64,000 nucleotides of DNA, taken from NCBI GenBank assembly GCA_016706255.1, contig JADJJZ010000001.1:124001-188000 (forward strand), in the 5' to 3' direction. Shown here piece by piece: positions 9,752 to 18,994 of this stretch; position 1 is the first letter of the stretch, and each line of letters opens with the position of its first letter. A model generated the notes under the pieces. It saw nothing but the letters and a program-made list of their open reading frames with translations. It ran no database searches and had not been told where the DNA came from. The translations under genes were made by a program, and so were the position numbers. The DNA is from Bacteroidota bacterium. Lineage in GTDB: Bacteria > Bacteroidota > Bacteroidia > Chitinophagales > BACL12.

Positions 9752-12148
9752 TTAAAAATCAATTTTATAATAAAACAAAGGTAAAAATCCCAGTTGATAC
9801 TCTTCTTTAACCGGGCTCGCAGTTGGGTCAGCCGGATTTGGCGCATAAGTTAATCCCAAAACATTTTGAACATTCAGCAAATTAACAAGGTCAATTGCTA
9901 TTTCATGTGTAACCTTATTTTTTTGCGAATTAATGCGATAGGCCAGTTTGAGGTCAAATCGGAAATAATCTTTTAATTGAATGGTGTTAGATAAGGAATC
10001 AATGTAAATGAGTTCCTTTGCTGCAATTGTTGCTAAAGTATCAACCGGAGTGGTTAATTTACCTCCTGCGTAAGTGAGTTTAATCCCGGTTGTGATTACG
10101 TTGTTATCGTTTATGGTAATTTCATAACCCCCTAATAAATTAGCAGCATAATTACCGTTAAAATCGGTTTTGCGTTCAATGCCATCAGAGCCGGTGTATA
10201 ATGAGTTGTATAAGGAACCTGTTGCAAGAAAGAAAAAGTGGTTACTAAAAAATTTCTCCAGGGTTAATTCGACACCGTAGTTTTTTCCGGTTCCCGTGTT
10301 TTGTAATGAATCAGGAAAAAATCTTGAAAACCCACTGCCTTCATTTGCCAGTGAAAATGCAGATGGTTTTATTTCTACCGGCACATCAAATAAATATTGA
10401 TAATACGTTTCCAATTTTAATCTGAAATTATCTGACAACATTCTGTCATAACCCAACACATTGTGAAAACTTCTGATAAAGCCCACTTCATCATTCAGCA
10501 AGGCAAAGGTATTATCAGGTAATTGTTGCTGGAAAGTATATTGATAACTCGGCAACATCTGGCTATGTAAACCAATTCCGAAATTAATTGAAGATTTTTC
10601 ATCCAGCTTGTAACTCAACCCTGCTCTTGGCTCCAGCGATTTACTGTTTTTATTCATGGTATAGAGCTGACTGTGCAAGCCACCGTTAATTACCAATTTT
10701 TCATTGGCTTTATATTTCCATTGAAAAAAGGCCTGGAATAAAAAAACATTGTCGTTATAATTATATCTTTTATCCCAATCCCAGGTAAATAAATTCAGGT
10801 TTGAATCGATGTGATTATAATAATATTGTTCAGCGCTGATACCGGTTTTAAAACTATTTTTATTATTTATTTTTTTGTTTAGATGATAAAGTGCCGTTAG
10901 TTTTTGATCCTGATATTTATAATTCATATTAGGAACAATAGAATCAATATTAAATTCAAGGTCGCGATAAACGAGTTCATGGTTTGCATGATTTTCTTGT
11001 AAAGAATACGCGATTACTGCTTTACCATACATGGTTGGATTTATTTGCATGCCGTAAGATATTCCACCCACAGCCATACTGGTACCAAAATACTGATCAC
11101 GATCGCTATCGCCATACAATTCAGTTTCAGCTTTAGTGTATTCACTCACTAAAATATCGATATTACTTTTTCCGCCAACACCAAATACACTGATAATATT
11201 ATTGCCTTTCGGGAAAGATAATTTAAATGCACCATCATAATAATTCGGAACAGCGGATGTGCCGATACTTAAATTCATAAATTGAAATAATTGTAAGGTA
11301 GAGTAACGAAAACTGGCGAGATATGATGAACGTTTCGTTTTATTGATTGGGCCTTCTGCAAATAATTCTGTTCCTAAAAATCCAAGTTGAGCGCTGAACT
11401 CATGTTGTTCATTATTGCCTCTGCGCATATTTAAATCGAACACACCGGCTATTGAATTACCATATTCAGCAGGAAAAGCACCTGTGAAAAAATCGGAATT
11501 ATTGAGATATTTATTATTTATGATTGAAACCGGACCACCTGTAGTTCCTGCAATGGCAAAGTGATTGGGATTAGGAATATCAATTCCTTCTAAACGCCAA
11601 AGTACACCGATTGGAGAATTACCTCTAACAACAATATCATTTCTGGAATCATCTGCACCCTGAACACCTGCAAAATTACTCGCCATACGAGCCGGATCAC
11701 CACGGCTACCGGCATAACGGTCGGTTTCCTCTACACTAAACGTACGCACACTAACCACGGCCATTTCATTGTTCACTTCTCCCCTGTTTTGGTTGGCAGA
11801 AATGGTTACACCCTCTAACATCACGGCACTTTCCTGCATTTCAACATTCAAAATCATTTCTTTGCCTCCGGTGAGGATGAGGTTACTCAGAAAAACATCA
11901 TCATAACCAACGTAACGCACTAATAAATTGATACGACCTACCGGAACATTTTCAATTCTGAAGTTCCCTGATTCATCGCTAACAGCACCTGCAACCATGG
12001 TGGAATCGATATATACAATAGTAGTAGCGCCAAGTAAAATGAATTTTGATTCTTTATCAGTTATTTGACCTCTGATGGTTTGGGTAACATTTTGCGTAAA
12101 CGTGAAAAGCGGTAGTAGCAGCAGGATGAGTGTGTTTCGAATTCGCAT
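9752..12148 (-). CDS. TonB-dependent outer-membrane receptor with carboxypeptidase-like N-terminal domain
   Basis: Start chosen at 12148 because MRIRNTLILLLLPLF is a proper signal peptide, whereas an upstream ATG at 12181 would add 11 residues before it and overlap the promoter box. After the signal come a carboxypeptidase D regulatory-like beta sandwich (about residues 20-110, QTIRGQITDKES onward), a plug domain (GDPARMASNFAGVQ, IVVRGNSPIG, LEGIDIPNPNH) and a C-terminal 22-strand-type barrel ending in FYYKIDF. The length of 798 residues is normal. It presumably imports a TonB-energised substrate. No SusD partner is adjacent, so a glycan-utilisation role is not supported. Confidence 0.9.
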   Translation of the reverse strand: MRIRNTLILLLLPLFTFTQNVTQTIRGQITDKESKFILLGATTIVYIDSTMVAGAVSDESGNFRIENVPVGRINLLVRYVGYDDVFLSNLILTGGKEMILNVEMQESAVMLEGVTISANQNRGEVNNEMAVVSVRTFSVEETDRYAGSRGDPARMASNFAGVQGADDSRNDIVVRGNSPIGVLWRLEGIDIPNPNHFAIAGTTGGPVSIINNKYLNNSDFFTGAFPAEYGNSIAGVFDLNMRRGNNEQHEFSAQLGFLGTELFAEGPINKTKRSSYLASFRYSTLQLFQFMNLSIGTSAVPNYYDGAFKLSFPKGNNIISVFGVGGKSNIDILVSEYTKAETELYGDSDRDQYFGTSMAVGGISYGMQINPTMYGKAVIAYSLQENHANHELVYRDLEFNIDSIVPNMNYKYQDQKLTALYHLNKKINNKNSFKTGISAEQYYYNHIDSNLNLFTWDWDKRYNYNDNVFLFQAFFQWKYKANEKLVINGGLHSQLYTMNKNSKSLEPRAGLSYKLDEKSSINFGIGLHSQMLPSYQYTFQQQLPDNTFALLNDEVGFIRSFHNVLGYDRMLSDNFRLKLETYYQYLFDVPVEIKPSAFSLANEGSGFSRFFPDSLQNTGTGKNYGVELTLEKFFSNHFFFLATGSLYNSLYTGSDGIERKTDFNGNYAANLLGGYEITINDNNVITTGIKLTYAGGKLTTPVDTLATIAAKELIYIDSLSNTIQLKDYFRFDLKLAYRINSQKNKVTHEIAIDLVNLLNVQNVLGLTYAPNPADPTASPVKEEYQLGFLPLFYYKIDF

Positions 12149-12164
12149 AAGATGAGATTTTGGA

Positions 12165-12172
12165 CAAAAGTA
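12165..12172 (-). promoter_or_regulatory. Bacteroidota -7 promoter box (TACTTTTG)
   Basis: Matches TAnnTTTG, 16 nt upstream of the receptor ATG at 12148. It supports that start over the upstream ATG at 12181, which lies on the far side of the box. Confidence 0.5.
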
Positions 12173-12237
12173 CGGATGCAAATTGCGAATTATAATTGAA
12201 TTTTGAACATAGCGCCGGTTACCATTATTGAAAATCG

Positions 12238-12272
12238 CAAAAAAAGGGCATTCTCCGAAGAAAATGCCCTTT
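12238..12272 (-). terminator. Rho-independent terminator with UUCG loop
   Basis: On the minus strand AAAGGGCATT pairs with AATGCCCTTT. Three further pairs close a TTCG tetraloop, and a run of seven T follows. It lies 18 bp past the stop of the Met-rich lipoprotein gene and isolates it from the TonB receptor gene downstream. Confidence 0.9.
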
Positions 12273-12290
12273 AAACAAGTTAATAATGTA

Positions 12291-12848
12291 TTATTTCGCC
12301 GGCATCATCATTGCTGCCATTGCATCACAAGTTGCTTTGCAAGCAGCCTGAATACCTGTTAATTGTTCGTTCATACCAACTAATTGCTCATTGTAAGTTG
12401 CCAATTTTGCAGTCCAGTTGTTAGTTAATTCTGAGCTAAAAGCTGCATCATCCATTTTTTCTTCAGAAGCTTTTTTCTTCCAATCAGCATAAGCTTGAGC
12501 GTCAGCAGACCATGAAGCCATAGCTGCAGAATACTCACCTTTCATTTTTTCCATTTGACCTTCAATCATAGTGCACATAGTAGTCATTGAATCCATACTT
12601 GCTTTTTGAGCAGGTTTCATTTTTGACATATCCATACCATCATCCATTTTCATCATGGTAGTCATTTCAGCAAATGCAGTGTTCATGGTAGTACCCATTG
12701 CAGTCATATTTGCTTCTGTAGCTTTCCAGTTTGTTTCAAAAGTTGTCATAGCAGCTTTTGTTTCTTCGCTTAAGCCACCTTTTTTTCCGCATGAGGTAAC
12801 GAAAAGCGCTGTTGTAATCGCCAAAACGGCGAGGAATCCTTTTTTCAT
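12291..12848 (-). CDS. Methionine-rich lipoprotein of unknown function
   Basis: 185 residues. The lipoprotein signal peptide MKKGFLAVLAITTALFVTSC puts the lipidated Cys at 20. The mature part looks entirely helical and is strikingly rich in Met, with clusters such as MTTMMKMDDGMDMSKM, and contains two further Cys near the C-terminus. No family is recognised. It is a monocistronic unit with its own terminator. Met-rich helices can bind Cu(I) or act as an oxidation sink, but nothing here proves that. Confidence 0.8.
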   Translation of the reverse strand: MKKGFLAVLAITTALFVTSCGKKGGLSEETKAAMTTFETNWKATEANMTAMGTTMNTAFAEMTTMMKMDDGMDMSKMKPAQKASMDSMTTMCTMIEGQMEKMKGEYSAAMASWSADAQAYADWKKKASEEKMDDAAFSSELTNNWTAKLATYNEQLVGMNEQLTGIQAACKATCDAMAAMMMPAK

Positions 12849-12934
12849 TTTGTTTATTGGTTTAGGTTAGTATTATTTTGTAAAGGTAAGGCGTGGTAAT
12901 GGTATTCAATTAATATTAACACACCTAAGTAGCA

Positions 12935-15541
12935 TTAGTTCAGGCTTTTTAAACTTTCTTCCAACATTTTGATTTTTTCCTCAGCATCAGCCCGTTTTCT
13001 TTTTTCCATTTCAACTACCTGAGGATTGGCATTAGCGACAAATTTTTCGTTGCTTAATTTTTTATCGATACTCGTTAAAAACCCTTGTTGGTAGGCAATG
13101 GCTTCTTGTAATTTTTTCTTTTCTTCAGCAACATCAATCTGCACATTAATTACAACGTAACACTTCTGTGTTCCCCGCAAAAAAGTAACTGCTTTTGGAA
13201 TTTCTATTGCTGTTGGTTCCAATGTTGTGAGGTTGGCCATTTTTATAATGATATCCTTAAATGCCAGGTAATTATCCATGTTACCATCCAAATAAAGTGG
13301 CACTGCAATTTTCGGACTCATATTATTTTTTGCACGAATGTCGCGCACTTTAGAAATCAGGTCTTTAACACCTTCCCCTGTTTCAATTAATGCTGCATTA
13401 ATTGCCCCTGCTTTTGGTGAATCGGCAATAATAATGTCATCACCTTCTTTTCTGTCACCTAATAAATGATACAATTCTTCTGTAATAAATGGCATGTATG
13501 GATGCAACAACACAAGGCATTTTTCGAAAAATAAAATTGTTTTTTCGTATGTATTTTTATCAATCGGTTTTCCAAATTCAGGTTTAACAAATTCAAGATA
13601 CCATGAACAGAAATCATCCCAGATAAAATTATATAAGGCCATTAAGGCATCACTTATTCTGAAATTTGTAAAATGGTCGTCGATTAAATTTATTGTGTAA
13701 TTTAATTTTGAGTCAAACCATTCAATTGCAGCAGTATTTTGCGGGTTATTTTCTCCTGCTATCTCCCAACCTTTAATTAAGCGCAATACATTCCATAATT
13801 TATTATTAAAATTACGGCCTTGTTCAATCAGTTTATCATCATAAATGATATCATTACCGGCAGGCGAACACAATAAAATTCCCATCCTAATTGCATCTGC
13901 TCCGTATTGTGCAATCAAGTCGAGCGGGTCAGGTGAATTACCCAAACTTTTGCTCATTTTTCGGCGTTGTTTGTCGCGAACAATTCCTGTTAAATAAACA
14001 TCGCTGAACGGTTTTTCATTTTTATATTCGTATCCTGCAATAATCATTCTGGCTACCCAGAAAAATAATATCTCAGGAGCTGTTACCAATACCTGAGTTG
14101 GGTAATAATAATTAATGTCTTTACCGTGCGGGTTTTTTAAACCGTCGAATATTGTTATCGGCCACAACCAGCTGCTGGCCCATGTATCGAGCACATCTTC
14201 ATCCTGTTTAATTGTGTTAAACGGAATGTTTTTTTCAGCAAATTGCGCTTTCGCTTCTGCTTCTGTTTTTGCAACTACAAATTCACCTGTTTCGTTATAC
14301 CAGGCCGGAATTCTTTGCCCCCACCACAACTGGCGACTAATACACCAGTCTTTCACGTTTTCCATCCAGTGTTTGTAGGTATTGATAAATTTATCAGGAT
14401 GTAATTTAATTTTCCCGTTTACCACATTGTCATAAGCAGGCTTCGAAATTTCCTTCATACGAATGAACCATTGCATACTTAATTTAGGTTCAATCATGGC
14501 ATCAGTTCTTTCAGAAAAACCAACACTATTTTTAAGGTCTTCAATTTTTATTAAATTGCCGCTTTCTTCCATCAGGTCGACCATTTTTTTGCGGGCAATT
14601 TTCCTGTCTTCTCCAATTAAAATTTCGGCATTTTCATTTAATGTACCGTTGTCATTAAAAATATCAATAACACGTAAATTATGTTTCAAACCGATTTCAT
14701 AATCGTTCACATCATGTGCAGGTGTTATTTTTAATGCACCTGTTCCAAATTCACGATCAACATATGTGTCTGCAATTACCGGAATTTCACGATTTATGAT
14801 TGGAACTAAAACTGTTTTACCGATATACGACTGAAAACGTTCATCATCAGGGTGAACACAAATTGCGGTATCACCTAAAATGGTTTCAGGTCGGGTTGTA
14901 GCAATTGTGATATAATCATTATCACCTTTTACCTGGTATTTTACATAGTGTAACTTTGAAGTAACATCTTTATAAATTACTTCTTCATTACTCACAGCGG
15001 TTTGCGCTTCGGGATCCCAGTTTACCATTCGGAGGCCGCGGTAAATAAATCCTTTGTTGTATAAATCGATGAAAACATTAATTACATCATCATAATAATT
15101 TTCATCCATTGTAAAGGAAGTACGATCCCAATCGCAACTGCAACCCAATTCTTTTAGCTGCTGCAGAATAATGCCACCATATTTTTCTTTCCATTCCCAC
15201 GCATGTTCCAAAAACTTGTCGCGGCTGAGACTGGATTTTTTGATACCTTGTTCACGCAACATCTTAACCACTTTTGCTTCGGTAGCAATAGAAGCATGAT
15301 CGGTTCCCGGCACCCAGCAGGCGTTTTTGCCATGCATACGTGCGCGGCGGATTAAAACATCCTGAATGGTATTGTTCAGCACGTGGCCCATGTGGAGCAC
15401 ACCTGTTACGTTTGGCGGAGGAATTACGATGGTAAAAGCCTCACGGTTATCGGGTTCTGAATGAAAGTAACGTTTGTTTAGCCAGTGTTGATACCACTTT
15501 TTTTCTATCTCGGCGGGATTATATGTCTTTGAAATTTCCAT
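12935..15541 (-). CDS. valS: Valine--tRNA ligase
   Basis: Charges tRNA-Val with valine in the cytoplasm. The 868-residue class I synthetase has the HIGH signature as HMGH (50-53, after PPPNVTGVL) and the KMSKS loop at 528-532. The editing domain with TTRPETILGD lies between them. DWCISRQLWWGQRIP precedes the KMSKS region, and a C-terminal anticodon-binding domain plus a lysine/glutamate-rich coiled-coil arm completes the protein. The length is normal. A TATCTTTG promoter box lies 11 nt upstream of the ATG. The gene appears to stand alone. Confidence 0.98.
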   Translation of the reverse strand: MEISKTYNPAEIEKKWYQHWLNKRYFHSEPDNREAFTIVIPPPNVTGVLHMGHVLNNTIQDVLIRRARMHGKNACWVPGTDHASIATEAKVVKMLREQGIKKSSLSRDKFLEHAWEWKEKYGGIILQQLKELGCSCDWDRTSFTMDENYYDDVINVFIDLYNKGFIYRGLRMVNWDPEAQTAVSNEEVIYKDVTSKLHYVKYQVKGDNDYITIATTRPETILGDTAICVHPDDERFQSYIGKTVLVPIINREIPVIADTYVDREFGTGALKITPAHDVNDYEIGLKHNLRVIDIFNDNGTLNENAEILIGEDRKIARKKMVDLMEESGNLIKIEDLKNSVGFSERTDAMIEPKLSMQWFIRMKEISKPAYDNVVNGKIKLHPDKFINTYKHWMENVKDWCISRQLWWGQRIPAWYNETGEFVVAKTEAEAKAQFAEKNIPFNTIKQDEDVLDTWASSWLWPITIFDGLKNPHGKDINYYYPTQVLVTAPEILFFWVARMIIAGYEYKNEKPFSDVYLTGIVRDKQRRKMSKSLGNSPDPLDLIAQYGADAIRMGILLCSPAGNDIIYDDKLIEQGRNFNNKLWNVLRLIKGWEIAGENNPQNTAAIEWFDSKLNYTINLIDDHFTNFRISDALMALYNFIWDDFCSWYLEFVKPEFGKPIDKNTYEKTILFFEKCLVLLHPYMPFITEELYHLLGDRKEGDDIIIADSPKAGAINAALIETGEGVKDLISKVRDIRAKNNMSPKIAVPLYLDGNMDNYLAFKDIIIKMANLTTLEPTAIEIPKAVTFLRGTQKCYVVINVQIDVAEEKKKLQEAIAYQQGFLTSIDKKLSNEKFVANANPQVVEMEKRKRADAEEKIKMLEESLKSLN

Positions 15542-15552
15542 AATAAAGCGCG

Positions 15553-15560
15553 CAAAGATA
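15553..15560 (-). promoter_or_regulatory. Bacteroidota -7 promoter box (TATCTTTG) of valS
   Basis: Exact TAnnTTTG match 11 nt upstream of the valS ATG. The sequence further upstream is the G-rich flank of the repeat array, and no TTG -33 element is evident there. Confidence 0.55.
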
Positions 15561-15697
15561 CGAAATACGGGGTTGTGTTGCGGGAAGGAACGCGGAACCC
15601 GGCGGGGCGGTTCGCGGATTTTCGCAGATTTATGTTGATTTTTTGGAGGATGGGTGGAGGTTGCCCGCTGGGGATGCTGATTTTTTGGATGGTTTCA

Positions 15698-16206
15698 CGC
15701 AAAGCTCGCGAAGGGCAAAGGGCGCGAGGGGAATTGTTTTTGGAGGATGTGTGATTGGGATGGTGTGTTTTTGGATGGTGTGTTTTTGGATGGTGTGTTT
15801 TTGGATGGTGTGTTTTTGGATGGTGTGTTTTTGGATGGTGTGTGTTTTTTCGCAAAGAACGCGAAGGGCAAAGGGCGCGGAGGGAATTGTTTTTGGAGGA
15901 TGTGTGATTGGGATGGTGTGTTTTTTCGCAAAGCTCGCGAAGGGCAAAGGGCGCGAAGGGGATTGTTTTTGGAAGATGTTTGCTTGCGAGGGTGTGTTTT
16001 TGGATGGTTTGTGTTTTTTCGCAAAGGGCGCGAAGGGAATTGTTTTTGGAGGATGTGTGTTTGGGATGGTGTGTTTTTGGATGGTGTGTGTTTTTTCGCA
16101 AAGCTCGCGAAGGGAATTGTTTTGTAGGATGTTTGCTTGCGAGGGTGTGTTTTTGGATGGTGTGTGTTTTTTCGCAAAGAACGCGAAGGGCAAAGGGCGC
16201 GAAGGT
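15698..16206. repeat. Composite repeat array built on the CGCAAAGnnCGCGAAGGG module
   Basis: Six copies of a module starting CGCAAAG-nn-CGCGAAGGG begin at 15698, 15851, 15927, 16020, 16097 and 16173. Most are followed by GCAAAGGGCGCGAAGG and then GAATTGTTTTTGGAGGATGTGTG or a close variant. The modules are joined by GGATGGTGTGTTTTT units. The variable dinucleotide after CGCAAAG is CT, AA or GG. The + strand is strongly G+T biased, quite unlike the surrounding AT-rich sequence. Function unknown. Confidence 0.85.
15758..15847. repeat. 15-bp tandem repeat, six units
   Basis: The unit GGATGGTGTGTTTTT is repeated head to tail from 15758. Five units are identical, and the sixth runs into the next CGCAAAG module with an extra TG. 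The period is a multiple of three, which creates a spurious pentapeptide-repeat reading frame. Confidence 0.92.
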
Positions 16207-16412
16207 TTGGGTGAAGGCTGTGTTTGGTGGATGTTTAGGCTGGTTTTGGTGGAAATTTTTGATTGAGGATGGTTTTTCTGGGTTTAAAATATTTTTATGT
16301 TGTTAAAATATGCTTCATTGTGTGGGATAAGCGGTTAGGTGTCGTTTAATTAGGATGTTATAGGAATTGGATTTGGTGGATTGCGTTGGGTTTTTAGCAT
16401 CTTTGTAGCATT

Positions 16413-17635
16413 ATGCGAAAAATTGTTTTGGTTTTGGTGGGGTTTCTGATGTGCAATGTTGGTCGTGCGCAGGATTTTGATACTTGTAGGTTTATGACTT
16501 ATAACGTATTAAATTTTGATAATACGGGTAATGACAAAGAGCAATATTTACGCGCAGTAGTTGATTCAATGCGTCCTGATATTTTAGTCGTGCAGGAATT
16601 AATTGAATTATCAGGAGCAACTCGATTTTTCGATTCGGTGGTTTATGTACTTGACACGAATTATGCGATGGGTACATTTATCAATAGTTTCGATACTGAC
16701 AATGGCATCTATTACAGAAAAGATAAATTCGGATTTATTTCGAATACGGTAATAACGACTGAATTACGTGATATTAATCAGTTTAAATTAGTCCATTTAC
16801 TAAGTAATGAAATCGTATATTTTTATTCTCTTCATTTAAAGGCAAGCAGCGGTGGCACTAACGCCGATCAGCGAAAACGAGAAGTGGATAGTTTGCGCAA
16901 GGTGACCGATTTATTGCCGGATACTGCTAATTTTTTAGTTTGTGGTGATTTTAATATTTATGACTCGAATGAGGATGCCTATATTGCCTTATTAGATCAA
17001 AGTAATTCGGGTTATGTATCGACCCGTTAGATGGATTGTTAACTACCACCTGGAATAATGCTTCCAATGCACCTTATCATACCCAAAGCACACGAATTGA
17101 AAGTTTTGGCGGCGGATCTACAGGCGGTTTAGATGACCGGTTTGATATGTTACTACATAGTCAGTCAATTGAAGATGAAGGCGGCATGACGATGCTGGCA
17201 GGGAGTTATCACGCAATTGGAAATGACGGCAATCATTTTGATGATGCAATGAATGATTTACCTAATGCAGCTGTTAGTGCAACAATTGCAAATGCGTTAT
17301 ATATGAGTTCAGATCATATTCCGCTTGTTGCCAATTACATATTTGAATATGTGAAAGATACAACCGGAAATATAGATACCACAATTAGTATTGTTGAGCA
17401 AAAACAAATGCAATTTCGTTTATTTCCAAACCCTGTTAATACGAATTTGACCATACAATCTGATGGCATAATTGACGCTATACAAATTTATGCTGCGGAT
17501 GGAAAATTAATGTTCGCTGACTTTACAAATTCGAAAGAAATTCAACTTACAACAGGCAATTTGCCGAAAGGAATTTATGTTGCAATTATGCGTTGCGGAG
17601 ATGTAAATTATCGTCGCACATTTGTAAAAAATTAA
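16413..17635 (+). pseudogene. Endonuclease/exonuclease/phosphatase-fold secreted protein with T9SS domain, frameshifted
   Basis: Two consecutive frames make one protein. The first (16413-17030) has a signal peptide ending near RAQ, then FDTCRFMTYNVLNFDN, DILVVQELI, YFYSLHLKAS and LVCGDFNIYDS, the metal and catalytic motifs of the EEP (DNase I-like) fold. It stops at a TAG. The downstream frame resumes with DPLDGLLTTTW just before that TAG and continues through HTQSTRIESFGGGSTGGLDDRFD and SDHIPLV (the C-terminal catalytic Asp-His). It ends in a type A T9SS sorting domain (FPNPVNTNLT ... YRRTFVKN). One missing base around 17014-17018 accounts for the break. This is either a real recent pseudogene or a sequencing error; all other motifs are intact. 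Confidence 0.82.
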
Positions 17636-17720
17636 TCGCAAATACCCCTCCGCTGCAGTCGGACAAACCGCTCAAAAGTATTGCATTTACTAGGTTTTCG
17701 GCCTTTTAACGATATTCTAG

Positions 17721-17751
17721 TTTTGGGCTTCAAATTAAGCGCTTATCTTTG
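17721..17751 (+). promoter_or_regulatory. Promoter: TTTTGG (-33) and TATCTTTG (-7)
   Basis: TTTTGG at 17721-17726 and an exact TAnnTTTG box at 17744-17751, with 18 bp between the TTG and the TA. The box is 8 nt upstream of the ATG at 17760. It is one of the two most complete Bacteroidota-type promoters in the window. Confidence 0.6.
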
Positions 17752-17759
17752 CAACAATT

Positions 17760-18968
17760 ATGAAAGTTAAAAAGATAGGCATTTTACGTGAGGCGAAATT
17801 TCCACCTGATGCACGTATACCCCTTACTCCTACACAAATTCAACAATTAAAAAATAGTAATCCCGATATAGACATTGTAGTACAGCCAAGTAAAGGCCGT
17901 TGTTTTGCAGATTATGAATTTGAGGAAGCAGGCATTACATTACAGGAAGATTTACGCGATTGTGAAATTATTATGGGTGTTAAAGAAGTACCTTATGATT
18001 TATTAATTCCTGATAAAACTTATTTGTTTTTTTCTCATACCATTAAAAAACAACCGCAAAACAGAAAGCTGTTACAAACGCTGGTGAAAAAAAATATTCG
18101 TATGATTGATTACGAATGTTTAAAAGATGAAAATGGCATTCGTGTTATTGCATTTGGCAGATGGGCCGGTATAATTGGCGCACATAATGCATTATGGACT
18201 TTAGGGCAGCGAATAGATGAAGGCCATTTAAAACGTGCAAAAGATTGTCGCGATTATCACGAATTAAAATTCCAGTATAAAGGATTAAAAATTCCGAATG
18301 TAAAAATAATTGTAACCGGAACCGGACGAGTAGGAAAAGGTGCTGCTGAGTTTTTAGATGATATTAAGTTAAAAAGGGTTACCAAAGATGAGTTTTTAAA
18401 TTATGAATTTAATGAGGCTGTTTACTGTATTTTAGACAGCGATGATTTATATGACAGAATTAGTGATGGTGGTTTCGACCGGAATGAATTTCATCATCAT
18501 CCAGAACTTTATAAATGTTCATTTAATTATTACATGAATAAATGTGATGTATTAATTAATTGTATTTTCTGGAGCCCAACGGCGCCACAATTATTTTCTA
18601 AAGAAGATATGCGCAATCCGAATTGGCGGATTAAAGTTATAGCAGATGTGAGTTGCGATGTAAACGGGGGTGTACCGGCTACAGTTCGCTCTACCACTAT
18701 TAATGAGCCTGTTTACGGATATGATGTAAATACCGAATTAGAAATTGCCCCTTATATTCCTGAATCCATAGATATTATGGCAATTGATAATTTACCAAAT
18801 GAATTACCAAGAAGCGCTAGTGAAGAATTTGGTTCATTATTAATAAAATCGGTGTGGGCTGAATTGTTTTTAGAAAATTCCAGAATGATTAATGAAGCAA
18901 GCATTACAGTAAACAGCAATTTAGGTAGCGAATTCGAATATTTAAGAGATTATTTGGAAGCCAATTAA
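17760..18968 (+). CDS. Alanine dehydrogenase/PNT-family NAD-dependent dehydrogenase, saccharopine dehydrogenase-like
   Basis: 402 residues. The N-terminal domain GILREAKFPPDARIPLTP matches the AlaDh/PNT N-terminal family. FGRWAGIIGAHNALW is characteristic of the lysine-forming saccharopine dehydrogenase branch. A Rossmann-type nucleotide site VTGTGRVGKGAAEF lies near residue 186. VIADVSCDVNGGVPAT and the final YGYDVNTELE region complete the substrate site. It is expected to catalyse reversible NAD-linked reductive amination involving lysine or a related amino acid, but the substrate is uncertain because Bacteroidota normally make lysine by the diaminopimelate route. Cytoplasmic, monocistronic. 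Confidence 0.78.
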   Translation: MKVKKIGILREAKFPPDARIPLTPTQIQQLKNSNPDIDIVVQPSKGRCFADYEFEEAGITLQEDLRDCEIIMGVKEVPYDLLIPDKTYLFFSHTIKKQPQNRKLLQTLVKKNIRMIDYECLKDENGIRVIAFGRWAGIIGAHNALWTLGQRIDEGHLKRAKDCRDYHELKFQYKGLKIPNVKIIVTGTGRVGKGAAEFLDDIKLKRVTKDEFLNYEFNEAVYCILDSDDLYDRISDGGFDRNEFHHHPELYKCSFNYYMNKCDVLINCIFWSPTAPQLFSKEDMRNPNWRIKVIADVSCDVNGGVPATVRSTTINEPVYGYDVNTELEIAPYIPESIDIMAIDNLPNELPRSASEEFGSLLIKSVWAELFLENSRMINEASITVNSNLGSEFEYLRDYLEAN

Positions 18969-18994
18969 GATTGAATTAAATCATAATTAAACAG

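Larger units (their letters stand above)
15561..16412. other. Non-coding G/T-rich intergenic region between valS and the secreted nuclease gene
   Basis: About 850 bp with no credible gene. The left edge has words such as TTCGCGGATTTTCGCAGATTT; the middle is the repeat array listed separately; the last 150 bp are ordinary AT-rich DNA. All frames are open over several hundred bases only because the repeats lack stop words. The predicted peptides are low-complexity and differ from frame to frame, so I reject them as genes. Confidence 0.75.

Noticed and set aside
15758..15847. CRISPR-like array from the regular repeats.
   Set aside because: The repeat unit is 15 bp with no unique spacers between units, and there are no cas genes anywhere in the window.
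15698..16206. G-quadruplex-forming block.
   Set aside because: Runs such as GGGCAAAGGGCGCGAAGGGG have three G-runs, and a fourth is not in the right distance. Nothing more than a weak possibility.
15505..16306. Six or more long overlapping ORFs (126-207 codons) on both strands in the repeat region.
   Set aside because: They exist only because the 15-bp and 75-150-bp repeats contain no stop words. The peptides are low-complexity, differ entirely from frame to frame, and no start or promoter points at one of them.
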